Below are positions 1 through 7,996 of a DNA stretch of 21,786 nucleotides, piece after piece. The notes under the pieces are model-generated. The model did not search any database. It saw nothing but the letters and a program-made list of their open reading frames with translations, and was not told the DNA's origin. Position 1 is the stretch's first letter. Every line of letters starts with the position of its first letter. Position numbers and translations under genes: made by a program. The stretch is taken from the NCBI GenBank assembly GCA_964634255.1, contig CAZWJC010000104.1, positions 1 through 21,786 on the forward strand, read 5' to 3'. Origin of the DNA: MWDV01 sp964634255 (GTDB lineage: Bacteria; Verrucomicrobiota; Verrucomicrobiia; Limisphaerales; MWDV01).

Positions 1-556
1 GTTGCTGCATGTGCTGGATCACCGGGTTCAGCCGTTGCCGCCCGGCGATGCGCTCTTCGGCGTCAGCTTTGACCCGGCAGAGGGGGGTCACCAGCGCCAA
101 CAATCGCAGGGCGAAGGTGTGCTGGTCCACAACACGCCGCAGAGGATCGTCTGCGAGTGAATGTTGCTCAGACACCCAATGCCGGATGATTTCTCCCACC
201 TCGCGCCCGATCTCGGCCCCGACCCACACGGGAATCTCAAGTATGCTGAACAAGTCCACGTCGCCTTGAATGAAGTAGTTCACATGGGCCCATTGGCGGA
301 CTTCGCTGGCGGAGGCCACATCCACTTTGTGCCGTACGCCCGCGGGTAGCACAATCAACTCGCCGGGGTCGGCTTTCCATCGGCGGCCCTTTTCCAGCCA
401 GAGGACCTCGGTGCCGCTCCCGGCCTGCGAAAACATGAAGAACGGCAACGTGCGCCAGCCGGTGGAATGGCCGGCCGGCAGGGGCGACACGTCGGCTTGA
501 ACGTACTCGGCGCGGAAGGAATGCTGGAGGATGTCGTCGAGGCCAAGCTTCACCAT
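1..556 (-). CDS. AraC-family transcriptional regulator, C-terminus cut by window edge
   Basis: An open minus-strand frame runs from ATG at 556 off the left edge (185 codons, no stop). Residues about 20-105 look like a cupin sensor domain: FFMFSQAGSG, then a GELIVLPAGVRH segment and WAHVNYFI, typical of the sugar-binding beta-barrel of AraC/RhaS-type regulators. Residues about 108-170 form a helical linker. The last visible residues, RLNPVIQHMQQ, match the usual start of the AraC helix-turn-helix domain, which lies beyond the window. The upstream in-frame stop leaves 556 as the only ATG. No good ribosome site is visible. It is divergent from the GH127-like and GH36 genes, so it is probably their local sugar-responsive regulator (inference). 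Family call is firm; the ligand is unknown. Confidence 0.8.
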   Translation of the reverse strand, partial: MVKLGLDDILQHSFRAEYVQADVSPLPAGHSTGWRTLPFFMFSQAGSGTEVLWLEKGRRWKADPGELIVLPAGVRHKVDVASASEVRQWAHVNYFIQGDVDLFSILEIPVWVGAEIGREVGEIIRHWVSEQHSLADDPLRRVVDQHTFALRLLALVTPLCRVKADAEERIAGRQRLNPVIQHMQQ

Positions 557-558
557 GC

Positions 559-606
559 AACGACAGTACGAGGATTGAAGTCCGCCTCGCCAGACAAAAC
601 GACAGT
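559..606. promoter_or_regulatory. 9-bp direct repeat in the araC/glycosidase divergent promoter region
   Basis: AACGACAGT occurs at 559-567 and again at 598-606, 39 bp start to start. Both copies are followed, one base apart, by CGA. AraC-type regulators commonly bind directly repeated half-sites, and the first copy lies 2 bp upstream of the regulator's ATG, which would suit autorepression. No convincing -35/-10 pair is visible in either direction. The operator role is inference; the repeat itself is directly seen. Confidence 0.3.
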
Positions 607-662
607 CGAATCAGATTGCAGAACATGGTCACGGCGCGTGGGGCTTGCTATATGAACTCCCT

Positions 663-2573
663 GTGCGGAAGAATTGCGATACGAACGATTTTCTGTGCCG
701 GTGCAGACGGTCGCTGGCCGTGGTTGCGGGGCTCCTCGCAGGCGGCTTCACGGTGGCGGCGGCTGAAGTGACTCTCCCCTCCGCCAATCCGATCGCCGGC
801 CTCAACGGGAAGGTGGGGAATGTGCAGGTGGTGGCTCTGGCATCAGACACCGTGCAGCCGGTCGTTTCAGCACCCCGGGGGCGGGATATTGATCTGCGGC
901 GCATGGCCGAGTGGTCCATGAGTTTCCTGGCTCGAACCCCGCGCGCGCACCTGAATTACGAGCCGGTCTTTCAACTCTTCCCGTACCGCTGCCCGCCCGC
1001 GCCGGAAGGCTCGGACCCGGTCGTCGCGTGCGATACGGATGTGCGCATGGATTTGGCGTGGTATCTCCTGCGTGACCTCACCACCTCGCAGCGGGGGATG
1101 GAGGTTGAGCAGGCCTTTCACAAACGGATGCGCGGATTCGTGGACGCGGCGGGCATCATTTGGTGCCATCCCGGCGCCTATAACGAGGGCAATACAACCG
1201 CCGTCTATGAGAAAAAGGATGACGTTATCCACTTGTGGGGTGCGGTGAAGATTCTGCAGAACCTCAGCGAGGACTATGCCCGCACCCGACGACCGGAGTC
1301 CAAGGCCCTGGCGCGCAAAGTCATGTTGGCGCTCAAAGGATTGTTGCATTGGGATGACCAGGGGCGGTGCTGGTCTCCGTGCGGCAACGGCTGCCTGGAT
1401 GCGAATCGCCAGCCCGCGCCCAACCCCTTGAATGTCCACCCCTTGCCGATCATTGAGCCGCTGATTCGATACTATGAAGTCTTCGGCGATCGCGAGGCCC
1501 TGGACTTTGCCAAGGCCTACGCCGAAGGAATGATGGCGGGCGTTCAACCCGGTGGCGTGCGGTTCGGTGCAGATGGCAGCTTTGAAGCGCACAGCCACAT
1601 AACCCTGCATTCGGTCTGGGGGGTGGCCCATTTGGGCTGTGTGACCGCGGATGCCAGATATACCGACTGGTCCAAACGCGTCTTCGACTTCTTCCTGAAA
1701 ACGCGCGGCACCGGCACGGGGTGGTTTGCCGCCGCGCCGGGACATCCCACGGATGAGACCTGTTGTGTGGCGGATGTGATTTCCCTGGCCGCATACATTG
1801 CCCGGGGCGGACACCCCGAGTACTACGACTATGTAGAGCGCTACCTGCGCAACCGCGTGAGTCCAGCGCAGTTCATTGTCACGCCGGAAATTCGGGCGCA
1901 CTACGTTGAACTGAACAGCACGTTGGGAGCGGAGAAGATTCGGCACGGACTATCGGAGTTGGAGAAGTACCAGGGGGGATTCCTCGGGGGCGTCGGGTTG
2001 AACGACTGGGAGAATGTCCTCCTCAACCGCGAAGTTTACGGCAACGGTCCGGAGATCAGCATGATCGGCTGCTGTCAGGGGTCCGGCATGCGCGCGATCA
2101 GCACCGTCTGGAACGAGACCATCACGAAACTGCCTCGATCACCCCTCGGCCCGGCCGGGGTTTACGTGAACCTGAGCTTCAACCGCACGTCCCCGTGGGG
2201 TGAAGTCTTCTCCTTCGTGCCGGACCAAGGGCGCGTGACGGTGAGAGCCGCCGTCAAGGATACGTTCTTCGTGCGCGTTCCCAAATGGGCGGCCCGGGCG
2301 CCGGTGAACGCGTTCGTCGATTGCCGGCCCATTGCCGTGGAACGGTCTGGCGACTACGTGAAGTTCCGAGCCCGGCGGGGGCAGGAACTCACCATCACGT
2401 ATCCTGTCATCGGTTTCGAGCAGACCATCACCAACTTGCCGCCCGCAGCGCCAACGCTCAACGTCACCTTTGCTTGGCGCGGCAACATGATCCTGTCGTC
2501 CACGCCACGCGCGGAACGCACCCCATTGTTCACCGGAAGTCCGCGGGTGCTGCCGCCCGCACCCCAGTATTGA
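663..2573 (+). CDS. Exported GH127-like glycoside hydrolase (putative beta-L-arabinofuranosidase)
   Basis: Probable secreted or periplasmic six-hairpin-type glycosidase. From GTG 663 it has a signal peptide (RCRRSLAVVAGLLAGG, then AAA). A TTG at 645 gives six extra residues, and neither start has a clear ribosome site. Numbering from TTG 645, residues 371-373 are Glu-Thr-Cys in the segment DETCC, followed by YYDYVERYLRN; residues 476-477 are Cys-Cys in IGCCQGSG. In characterised GH127 enzymes the zinc ligands are an ExC pair and a later CC pair, one cysteine being the nucleophile, so the zinc-thiolate site appears kept. The C-terminus (FFVRVPKWAARAPVNAFV, then DYVKFRARRGQELTITYP) resembles the GH127 beta domains. 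Overall similarity is distant, so substrate is uncertain. It is followed after 95 bp by the GH36 gene, probably in one operon. Confidence 0.65.
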   Translation: MRKNCDTNDFLCRCRRSLAVVAGLLAGGFTVAAAEVTLPSANPIAGLNGKVGNVQVVALASDTVQPVVSAPRGRDIDLRRMAEWSMSFLARTPRAHLNYEPVFQLFPYRCPPAPEGSDPVVACDTDVRMDLAWYLLRDLTTSQRGMEVEQAFHKRMRGFVDAAGIIWCHPGAYNEGNTTAVYEKKDDVIHLWGAVKILQNLSEDYARTRRPESKALARKVMLALKGLLHWDDQGRCWSPCGNGCLDANRQPAPNPLNVHPLPIIEPLIRYYEVFGDREALDFAKAYAEGMMAGVQPGGVRFGADGSFEAHSHITLHSVWGVAHLGCVTADARYTDWSKRVFDFFLKTRGTGTGWFAAAPGHPTDETCCVADVISLAAYIARGGHPEYYDYVERYLRNRVSPAQFIVTPEIRAHYVELNSTLGAEKIRHGLSELEKYQGGFLGGVGLNDWENVLLNREVYGNGPEISMIGCCQGSGMRAISTVWNETITKLPRSPLGPAGVYVNLSFNRTSPWGEVFSFVPDQGRVTVRAAVKDTFFVRVPKWAARAPVNAFVDCRPIAVERSGDYVKFRARRGQELTITYPVIGFEQTITNLPPAAPTLNVTFAWRGNMILSSTPRAERTPLFTGSPRVLPPAPQY

Positions 2574-2668
2574 TGGCCTGCCGCAACGCAGTTTCCGGCT
2601 TGGTCCCCCCGGCCCAGTTGGGGCGGAGCGCGGCCCTGGCCCGCCGCCTCAATGAATCTGTAATCCGT

Positions 2669-5188
2669 ATGAAAGTGCATTCTATGATCCAAAGGTTTCC
2701 TCGATCCCAAGCGCCGGGGCTTGTCGCCGCGGCGGTCCTCTCGTGTTCCTCCCTCTGGGCGGTTACCCCCACGGCCGATGAACTCCAGCGGAACCGACAA
2801 TGGGCTGAGGCCGGTTTCCTGCCGGACGCGCCCGCCGCGCGGGGCGTTGTGGCGGTGCTTGAAGAGGATAGTCAAGACCTCGTGACTTGGGGACGATCGT
2901 GGCGCGGGACGCCGTTTCAGATCGGTGACAAGACTTACACGCATGGCCTGGCCTTCAACTCTACCAAGCGCCTGCGCATCCGGTTGGGTGGCCCGGCCAC
3001 ACGATTCCTGAGCGACATTGGCCTGGAGAATAACGACAGCACCCGTCAGGGCGCGACGGCCGGCCATGGTTCGGCGACCTTCCAGGTGTGGGTGAAAGGT
3101 CAGGAAGTCCTGACCTCGCCGGTCATGAAGCTGGATGACGCGCCGCGTACCATCAACATCCCCTTGCAGGGGGCGAGCGAGTTCGAAATTCGCGTGGGCG
3201 ACGGCGGCGACGGGCGGGCTTACGATCAGGGCCTGTGGGGTGAAGCGCGGATCGAGATGGAGGCCGGTAGTGTTGTGCGTCTCCAAGACGTGTTTGTCGC
3301 GAGCAGCTTCGAGAAGCAACGGAGCCGGATGTCGTTCGTCTTTGGCGGGCAGCCGAGCGCAGAGTTGCTGCCGGGCTGGAAGCCCGAGGTGCGCCGCACC
3401 GCGATGGCCGACGGCGGCGAATTGATCGAGACGGTCCAGCGGGAGGCGGTCTCCGGCTTAGAGGTGCGCACGTGCGTCAAACGCTTCGGCGATTTTCCGG
3501 CGGCCGAATGGGTGGTGCGTTTTAAGAACACGGGCAGCAAAGACACGCCTGTGCTTGAGAACATCCAAGTCCTCGACACTGCGTTTGCCCTGCCGACCTC
3601 CGGGGCGGCAACCCTGCACTGGGCCAAGGGCGGCGTTTCGACGTTTGACGACTTCGCCCCGCAAACGGTGGAACTGAAGCCCGGGGCAAGTCCTTTCTCC
3701 CTGACGCCCAACGACGGGCGTTCCTCCAGCGAAATCCTCCCGTTCTTCAACCTCGAAGGAAACGGGGGCGGTGTGGTTCTAGCGGTGGGCTGGAGCGGAC
3801 GGTGGGCGGCGCACTTCGACCTGAAGCAGGCCGGCGCGGTGCAGGCCCGGGCCGGCATGGCCACGACCCATTTGGTGCTCCATCCGGGCGAGGAGATTCG
3901 CACCCCGAGCATGCTGGCCCTGTTCTATGAAGGCAACCGGTGGCGCGGGCAGAACCTGCTGCGCCAGTTCATCCTTGCACACCATCGGCCGCAGAAGAAC
4001 GGGCAGCCGCTACAATCGCCCATCACGTGCGGTAACTGGGGCGGCAGTCCGGCCTCGGTCCATCTGGAAAACATCCAGAAGTTCATCGAACACCGGTTGC
4101 CGATGGAGTACTACTGGATCGACGCGGAATGGTATGGCCAGGGTGGTTGGGCTGAGAGCGTCGGCAACTGGCAGATCAACCAGCGTATCTACCCGCAGGG
4201 TTTCAAACCGCTCGCGGAGTTGTTGCACTCGGACAAGCGCGAACTCATGCTTTGGTTCGAACCGGAACGCGTCGTCAAGGACACTCAGTGGTATCGGGAA
4301 CACCGGGAGTGGTTGCTGGAGAACGGCGGCAGCACCTTGCTGATGAATCTCGGCAACTCGAACGCCTGCCGGTTCGTCACCGATTTCATCTCCAGTCGGG
4401 TTCAGGAATACCAACTCGGCTGTTACCGACAGGACTTTAACATGGACCCGCGGCCCTACTGGGAGAAAGCCGACGCTGCCGATCGGAAAGGTATCGCGGA
4501 AATCCGCCACATCGAAGGGCTCTACGCCTTCTGGGACGGGCTCACGGCCCGGCATCCGCACCTGATCATTGACAACTGCGCTTCGGGCGGCCGTCGCATA
4601 GATTTGGAGACCGTGGGCCGGGCGACACCGTTCTGGCGCACGGACGGGCCGCGTGATGCCATCGCGCACCAATGCCATAGCTACGGCCTCATGGCCTGGG
4701 TGCCGCTCAGCGCCATCAGCCAGGACCGCGAGGGTGACACCTACGAATTCCGCAGCAGTATGTGCAGCAGCCTGTGCATCAATTGGAATCATTCGGGTGA
4801 TGGCGTGCGGCCTTCGTTCCCCGCCGATTTCCCCTTCGACTGGGCGCGCCGCACGCTGGAGCAGTACGTTGGCATTCGGGATTTCTACTACGGCGACTAT
4901 TATCCGCTCACCGGCTACTCGCAGGCAGCCGACCAATGGATGGCCTACCAACTGGATCGTCCGGAAACCGGCGCAGGCCTCGTAGTCGCACTACGCCGTC
5001 CACAGAGCCCCTACGAGGTTGGCCGCCTCGCGCTCAACGTGCTCGACCCGAAGGCCACCTACCAGGTGACCAACTTGGACAGCGGCGAACAGGTGCGGGA
5101 GAGTGGGCGCGTGTTGATGGAGCAGGGGCTTCGCGTGGGTATTCCTGAACGACCGGGGTCTGCGCTCTGGGTTTACCGGAAGCAGTAA
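2669..5188 (+). CDS. Exported NPCBM-GH36 alpha-galactosidase
   Basis: Hydrolyses terminal alpha-galactosides with retention (family knowledge). The 839-residue product from ATG 2669 has a signal peptide (QAPGLVAAAVLSCSSLWA); ATG 2684 is an alternative start. Residues about 58-198 form an NPCBM-type carbohydrate-binding domain: TYTHGLAFNSTKRLRIRL, LSDIGLENN, FEIRVGDGGDG. Residues about 200-440 are the GH36 beta-sandwich. The barrel shows YYWIDAEWY, ELMLWFEPERV, the nucleophile Asp589 in CYRQDFNMDP, NCASGGRRID, and acid/base Asp659 in WRTDGPRD. The 70-residue gap between the two aspartates equals that of characterised GH36 enzymes. The open frame extends back to 2285 inside the previous gene, but the signal peptide fixes the start near 2669. 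No intact lipobox is seen. Confidence 0.9.
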   Translation: MKVHSMIQRFPRSQAPGLVAAAVLSCSSLWAVTPTADELQRNRQWAEAGFLPDAPAARGVVAVLEEDSQDLVTWGRSWRGTPFQIGDKTYTHGLAFNSTKRLRIRLGGPATRFLSDIGLENNDSTRQGATAGHGSATFQVWVKGQEVLTSPVMKLDDAPRTINIPLQGASEFEIRVGDGGDGRAYDQGLWGEARIEMEAGSVVRLQDVFVASSFEKQRSRMSFVFGGQPSAELLPGWKPEVRRTAMADGGELIETVQREAVSGLEVRTCVKRFGDFPAAEWVVRFKNTGSKDTPVLENIQVLDTAFALPTSGAATLHWAKGGVSTFDDFAPQTVELKPGASPFSLTPNDGRSSSEILPFFNLEGNGGGVVLAVGWSGRWAAHFDLKQAGAVQARAGMATTHLVLHPGEEIRTPSMLALFYEGNRWRGQNLLRQFILAHHRPQKNGQPLQSPITCGNWGGSPASVHLENIQKFIEHRLPMEYYWIDAEWYGQGGWAESVGNWQINQRIYPQGFKPLAELLHSDKRELMLWFEPERVVKDTQWYREHREWLLENGGSTLLMNLGNSNACRFVTDFISSRVQEYQLGCYRQDFNMDPRPYWEKADAADRKGIAEIRHIEGLYAFWDGLTARHPHLIIDNCASGGRRIDLETVGRATPFWRTDGPRDAIAHQCHSYGLMAWVPLSAISQDREGDTYEFRSSMCSSLCINWNHSGDGVRPSFPADFPFDWARRTLEQYVGIRDFYYGDYYPLTGYSQAADQWMAYQLDRPETGAGLVVALRRPQSPYEVGRLALNVLDPKATYQVTNLDSGEQVRESGRVLMEQGLRVGIPERPGSALWVYRKQ

Positions 5189-5486
5189 CCGGAAGCGGTG
5201 CCGGGGCTGAAGGACGCTCGCCAGGTCGGGTGCGAATGGTAATGGCGGTCACGGCGAACGAAATCTCCACACAGTTGAGGCATCGGACCGCGGACAGTCC
5301 CTGTCCGCAGCGCGGGGAAGCCACCCGATGGCGTGGAGGTCCGGATGGGATTGGCAGGTTTTGCCGCTGTGCCCGGGGACCGGGCGCGTTCCTCCTGACC
5401 GCCACTTCCGATCACACCCCGCTAGGTCAGGTGGTCTTCCCGCGCCGCGCGGCGACTTGCCGTTCCGAGGCCTGAATCAGTCTGGG
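5189..5486. other. Convergent intergenic region with several palindromes
   Basis: About 300 bases separate the ends of the GH36 gene and the permease operon. I see no supported coding sequence. It holds four inverted repeats: an 8-bp-stem hairpin at 5290-5308; GCCCGG/CCGGGC with a 3-base loop at 5371-5385; CCTGACC/GGTCAGG arms at 5394-5400 and 5425-5431; and the perfect palindrome CGCCGCGCGGCG at 5443-5454. None has a T-run, so they are not classic intrinsic terminators, though they may help end transcription from both sides. Confidence 0.5.
5290..5308. repeat. REP-like hairpin, 8-bp stem
   Basis: GCGGACAG and CTGTCCGC form a perfect 8-bp stem around TCC. The flank plus stem shares CCGCGGAC with the inverted-repeat element at 17519-17603, so it could be a distant single-hairpin relative of a dispersed palindromic family (inference). 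Confidence 0.5.
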
Positions 5487-6749
5487 CTATTCGTAGCGCA
5501 GGGACTCGATGGGGTCGAGGTTCGCCGCCTTGTAGGCGGGATAAGTGCCGAAGACGATGCCGACGACCGAACAGATCGCCAGGCCGATGATGATCCAGTC
5601 CACCGGGATGGCGGGCGGGACTTCGAAGTAATACGCCGCAATATTGCCGCCCAGGACTCCCAGCGCTACGCCAATAACGCCGCCAACCTCGCATAAGACC
5701 ACGGCCTCCATGATGAATTGCGTCATGATGTTCCGTTTCTTCGCGCCGATGGCGCGGCGGATGCCGATCTCCCGAGTCCGCTCGGTTACGGACACGAGCA
5801 TGATGTTCATGATGCCAATACCCGCTGCCAGCAGTGCGATGGAACTGACCACCGCCACGCCGACCCGCACGGCGAAGGTGAGGCCCCGAAACTGAGCGAT
5901 GAGCGAGTCGTTGGAGGAGATTTCAAAATCGTCCGGCTGACCGGGTGGCACCTTCCGCGCCACGCGCAGAATGCCGCGCACCTGTTCCACGCAGTCGTCG
6001 TAGCTCGCTTGGTCGCGCGCCTGAACCAGCAGCGAGAGGCTCCTCCGGTTGTAACCACCGTAACGACTCAAACCCAGCGTGATGGGCACGGCCACGAAAT
6101 TGTCCTGGCCCTCGCCCATGCTGGTGCTGGCTTCCAAGACGCCCACGACGACATGATTGACGCCGTCGAACTTGATGGTCTGGCCGACGGCACTGCTCCG
6201 GGGGAAAAGTCTCTTGGCCAGTTTGTTCCCGAGCAGACACACAAACCGCACTGCGTCCACGTCCGCCGCCATTAGGCCGCGGCCCTCCTCGATGTTCCAC
6301 CCCTTGCAGGCCATCGCCTCCGGCGTCACGCCGAGCAGCAACACATCCGGGTCGGTCTTGGTGAACCGGGACGAGGCCTCGCTCCGCCAGAAATCGGTTT
6401 CCGCGCCCACCGCCACGGCCAGGTCCGCCCGCTCCTGCAACGCGTCTTGGTGCTGAAGGGTCAGGGGCTTGCGGCGGCGGTATTTCTCCCAGCCCTCCGG
6501 GCCCTCAAAGCTCATCGCCGGCCATTTGTCCACCGTGAACGTGTGCGCACCGAGCCCGCTCAACTGCCGCTCAATGTTGCTTTGCAGCACGCGCATCGCG
6601 GTCATCGTCACGATGATCGAGAACACCCCGACGACAACGCCCAGCAGCGTGAGCGCCGCGCGCAGCTTGTGCGCCACGAGGGCGCTCATCGCCATCGCGA
6701 AACTCTCGCGGACCTCGGCCAGCAGCAGCGTGGGGCGATGCAGTTTCAT
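5487..6749 (-). CDS. ABC transporter permease, MacB/FtsX type (second of pair)
   Basis: 420-residue inner-membrane permease of a MacAB-like export system. A first membrane segment at about residues 27-50 (KLRAALTLLGVVVGVFSIIV) is followed by a large periplasmic MacB core domain. Three C-terminal membrane segments carry the family signature GIGIMNIMLVSVTERTREIG and end in YPAYKAANLDPIESLRYE. The start at ATG 6749 overlaps the TGA of the preceding permease by 4 bp (ATGA), so translation is probably coupled. The same frame stays open upstream to 7955, but there it is only the shadow of the other permease. It has no ATPase domain, unlike Escherichia coli MacB; the ATPase is a separate upstream gene. 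Confidence 0.88.
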   Translation of the reverse strand: MKLHRPTLLLAEVRESFAMAMSALVAHKLRAALTLLGVVVGVFSIIVTMTAMRVLQSNIERQLSGLGAHTFTVDKWPAMSFEGPEGWEKYRRRKPLTLQHQDALQERADLAVAVGAETDFWRSEASSRFTKTDPDVLLLGVTPEAMACKGWNIEEGRGLMAADVDAVRFVCLLGNKLAKRLFPRSSAVGQTIKFDGVNHVVVGVLEASTSMGEGQDNFVAVPITLGLSRYGGYNRRSLSLLVQARDQASYDDCVEQVRGILRVARKVPPGQPDDFEISSNDSLIAQFRGLTFAVRVGVAVVSSIALLAAGIGIMNIMLVSVTERTREIGIRRAIGAKKRNIMTQFIMEAVVLCEVGGVIGVALGVLGGNIAAYYFEVPPAIPVDWIIIGLAICSVVGIVFGTYPAYKAANLDPIESLRYE

Positions 6750-7996
6750 TCCGCCCTCAACGCATCCACCGGGTTCATGCGGGCCGCGCGCCACGCGGGC
6801 AGGAAGCCCGCGATCACTCCGGTCAGCGCCGACACGCCGAGTGCGAGCGCCGCAATTGGAAGCGAAAGACTGGCAGGGAAGAACCGCGAGATACCCCAAG
6901 TAGCCAGCGCAGCGATGGTCAGACCAATCAAGCCGCCAATCAGGCAGATCGTCGCCGCCTCGATCAGGAATTGTATCAAAATCGTCCGGCGTTTGGCGCC
7001 CACCGCCTTGCGGATGCCGATCTCCCGGGTTCGTTCGGTGACGGAGACGAACATGATGTTCATGATGCCAATGCCGCCGACGAACAGCGACAAGCCGGTG
7101 ATGAACAGCCCCACGCTGCCAATGACGCGGGAGACTTTCCCGAATTCCTCGATGAACCGCTCCAGCGAGTTGATGGAGAAGTCGTCCGGATCGGCGGGGC
7201 GCAACCGGCGGACCCGTCGCATGACGGAGCGCACTTCCTCTTTGGCGTCCTCGAGATGTTCGAGCCCGCCGACCTTGACCACAATGCGGATGCCGGGGAA
7301 AAAGGTGAAACCGCGAGCCATCAGCGTCACGGGGATGTGCGCGGTGTTGTCCATGTTCTCGATGCCGAGAAACTTGCCTTTCTTTTCCAGCACGCCGATG
7401 ACCTCGAAACTCATGTCGTCGATCCGAATCCGGCTGCCGACCGCGCCGCCGTGCGGGAAGAAGTTGCGGGCCACGTCGGCGCCCAGCACACAAACCGGAC
7501 GGTGGCCTTCCACCTCCGCCGTTGTGAAGTAGCGTCCTTCCGAGAAGCCGAGCGCGTCGGTGTAGATCGCCTGTTCGGTATTGCCCACGAGGAAGACGCC
7601 GGTGGCCACGCTTCGGCCAAATTTCAGCGTGCGGATGCCCACCGATTGCAGGTTGACGTGCCACGCCGGATTGGCCGCGCTGATGAACGCCCGGCCCACG
7701 GAGAGGTGGTCGAAGTTCTTGCCGTCGGGCAGGTAAATCTCGCGACGCTTGATCAGCTTCCACCACGGCTCGTCGTGGAACCAGGGCCACTTCTGGATGA
7801 AGAACACGTCCGTGCCAATGGCGGAAACGCTCTTGAGAAAGGCCGCGTTCAAACCGTGGATGGCTGTCCCCATCAGCGTCACGGTGACAATCCCGATGAT
7901 GATGCCCAGGGTGGTCAGCACCGCGCGCATCTTGTTCGCGCGAATGGCGCCCCAAGAAATCAGCACGCCCTCGCGGCTCTCGGTGAGCAGGTTCAC
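6746..7996 (-). CDS. ABC transporter permease, MacB/FtsX type (first of pair)
   Basis: 416-residue permease, paralogous to its downstream neighbour. Residues about 22-45 form the first membrane segment (NKMRAVLTTLGIIIGIVTVT), then a MacB periplasmic core (about 50-280). Three C-terminal segments begin with FVGGIGIMNIMFVSVTERTR and the cytoplasmic loop EIGIRKAVGAKRR. The start is GTG at 7996 and overlaps the ATPase stop as GTGA, a tight operon junction. The two permeases differ clearly in their periplasmic domains, so they may form a heterodimer with the single ATPase (inference). Confidence 0.88.
   Translation of the reverse strand: MNLLTESREGVLISWGAIRANKMRAVLTTLGIIIGIVTVTLMGTAIHGLNAAFLKSVSAIGTDVFFIQKWPWFHDEPWWKLIKRREIYLPDGKNFDHLSVGRAFISAANPAWHVNLQSVGIRTLKFGRSVATGVFLVGNTEQAIYTDALGFSEGRYFTTAEVEGHRPVCVLGADVARNFFPHGGAVGSRIRIDDMSFEVIGVLEKKGKFLGIENMDNTAHIPVTLMARGFTFFPGIRIVVKVGGLEHLEDAKEEVRSVMRRVRRLRPADPDDFSINSLERFIEEFGKVSRVIGSVGLFITGLSLFVGGIGIMNIMFVSVTERTREIGIRKAVGAKRRTILIQFLIEAATICLIGGLIGLTIAALATWGISRFFPASLSLPIAALALGVSALTGVIAGFLPAWRAARMNPVDALRAE

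Noticed and set aside
237..632. 131-codon minus-strand frame near the left edge
   Set aside because: Its translation is noise; the AraC-type frame in the same region has clear cupin and HTH-entry motifs and runs off the edge.
652..770. ATG at 652 as start of the GH127-like gene, or a frameshift at its N-terminus
   Set aside because: The ATG is in another frame that reaches a stop soon after, while the GTG 663 frame directly encodes a good signal peptide. A frameshift is not needed.
867..1946. 359-codon minus-strand open frame
   Set aside because: Antisense shadow of the GH127-like gene, with no recognisable domain or ribosome site.
2574..2668. GC-rich inverted stretches between the GH127-like and GH36 genes
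   Set aside because: Arms are short and interrupted with no T-run; no terminator or repeat can be supported.
6750..7955. N-terminal extension of the second permease into an 822-residue protein
   Set aside because: This part is the out-of-frame shadow of the first permease; the ATG at 6749 gives a normal MacB-type start.
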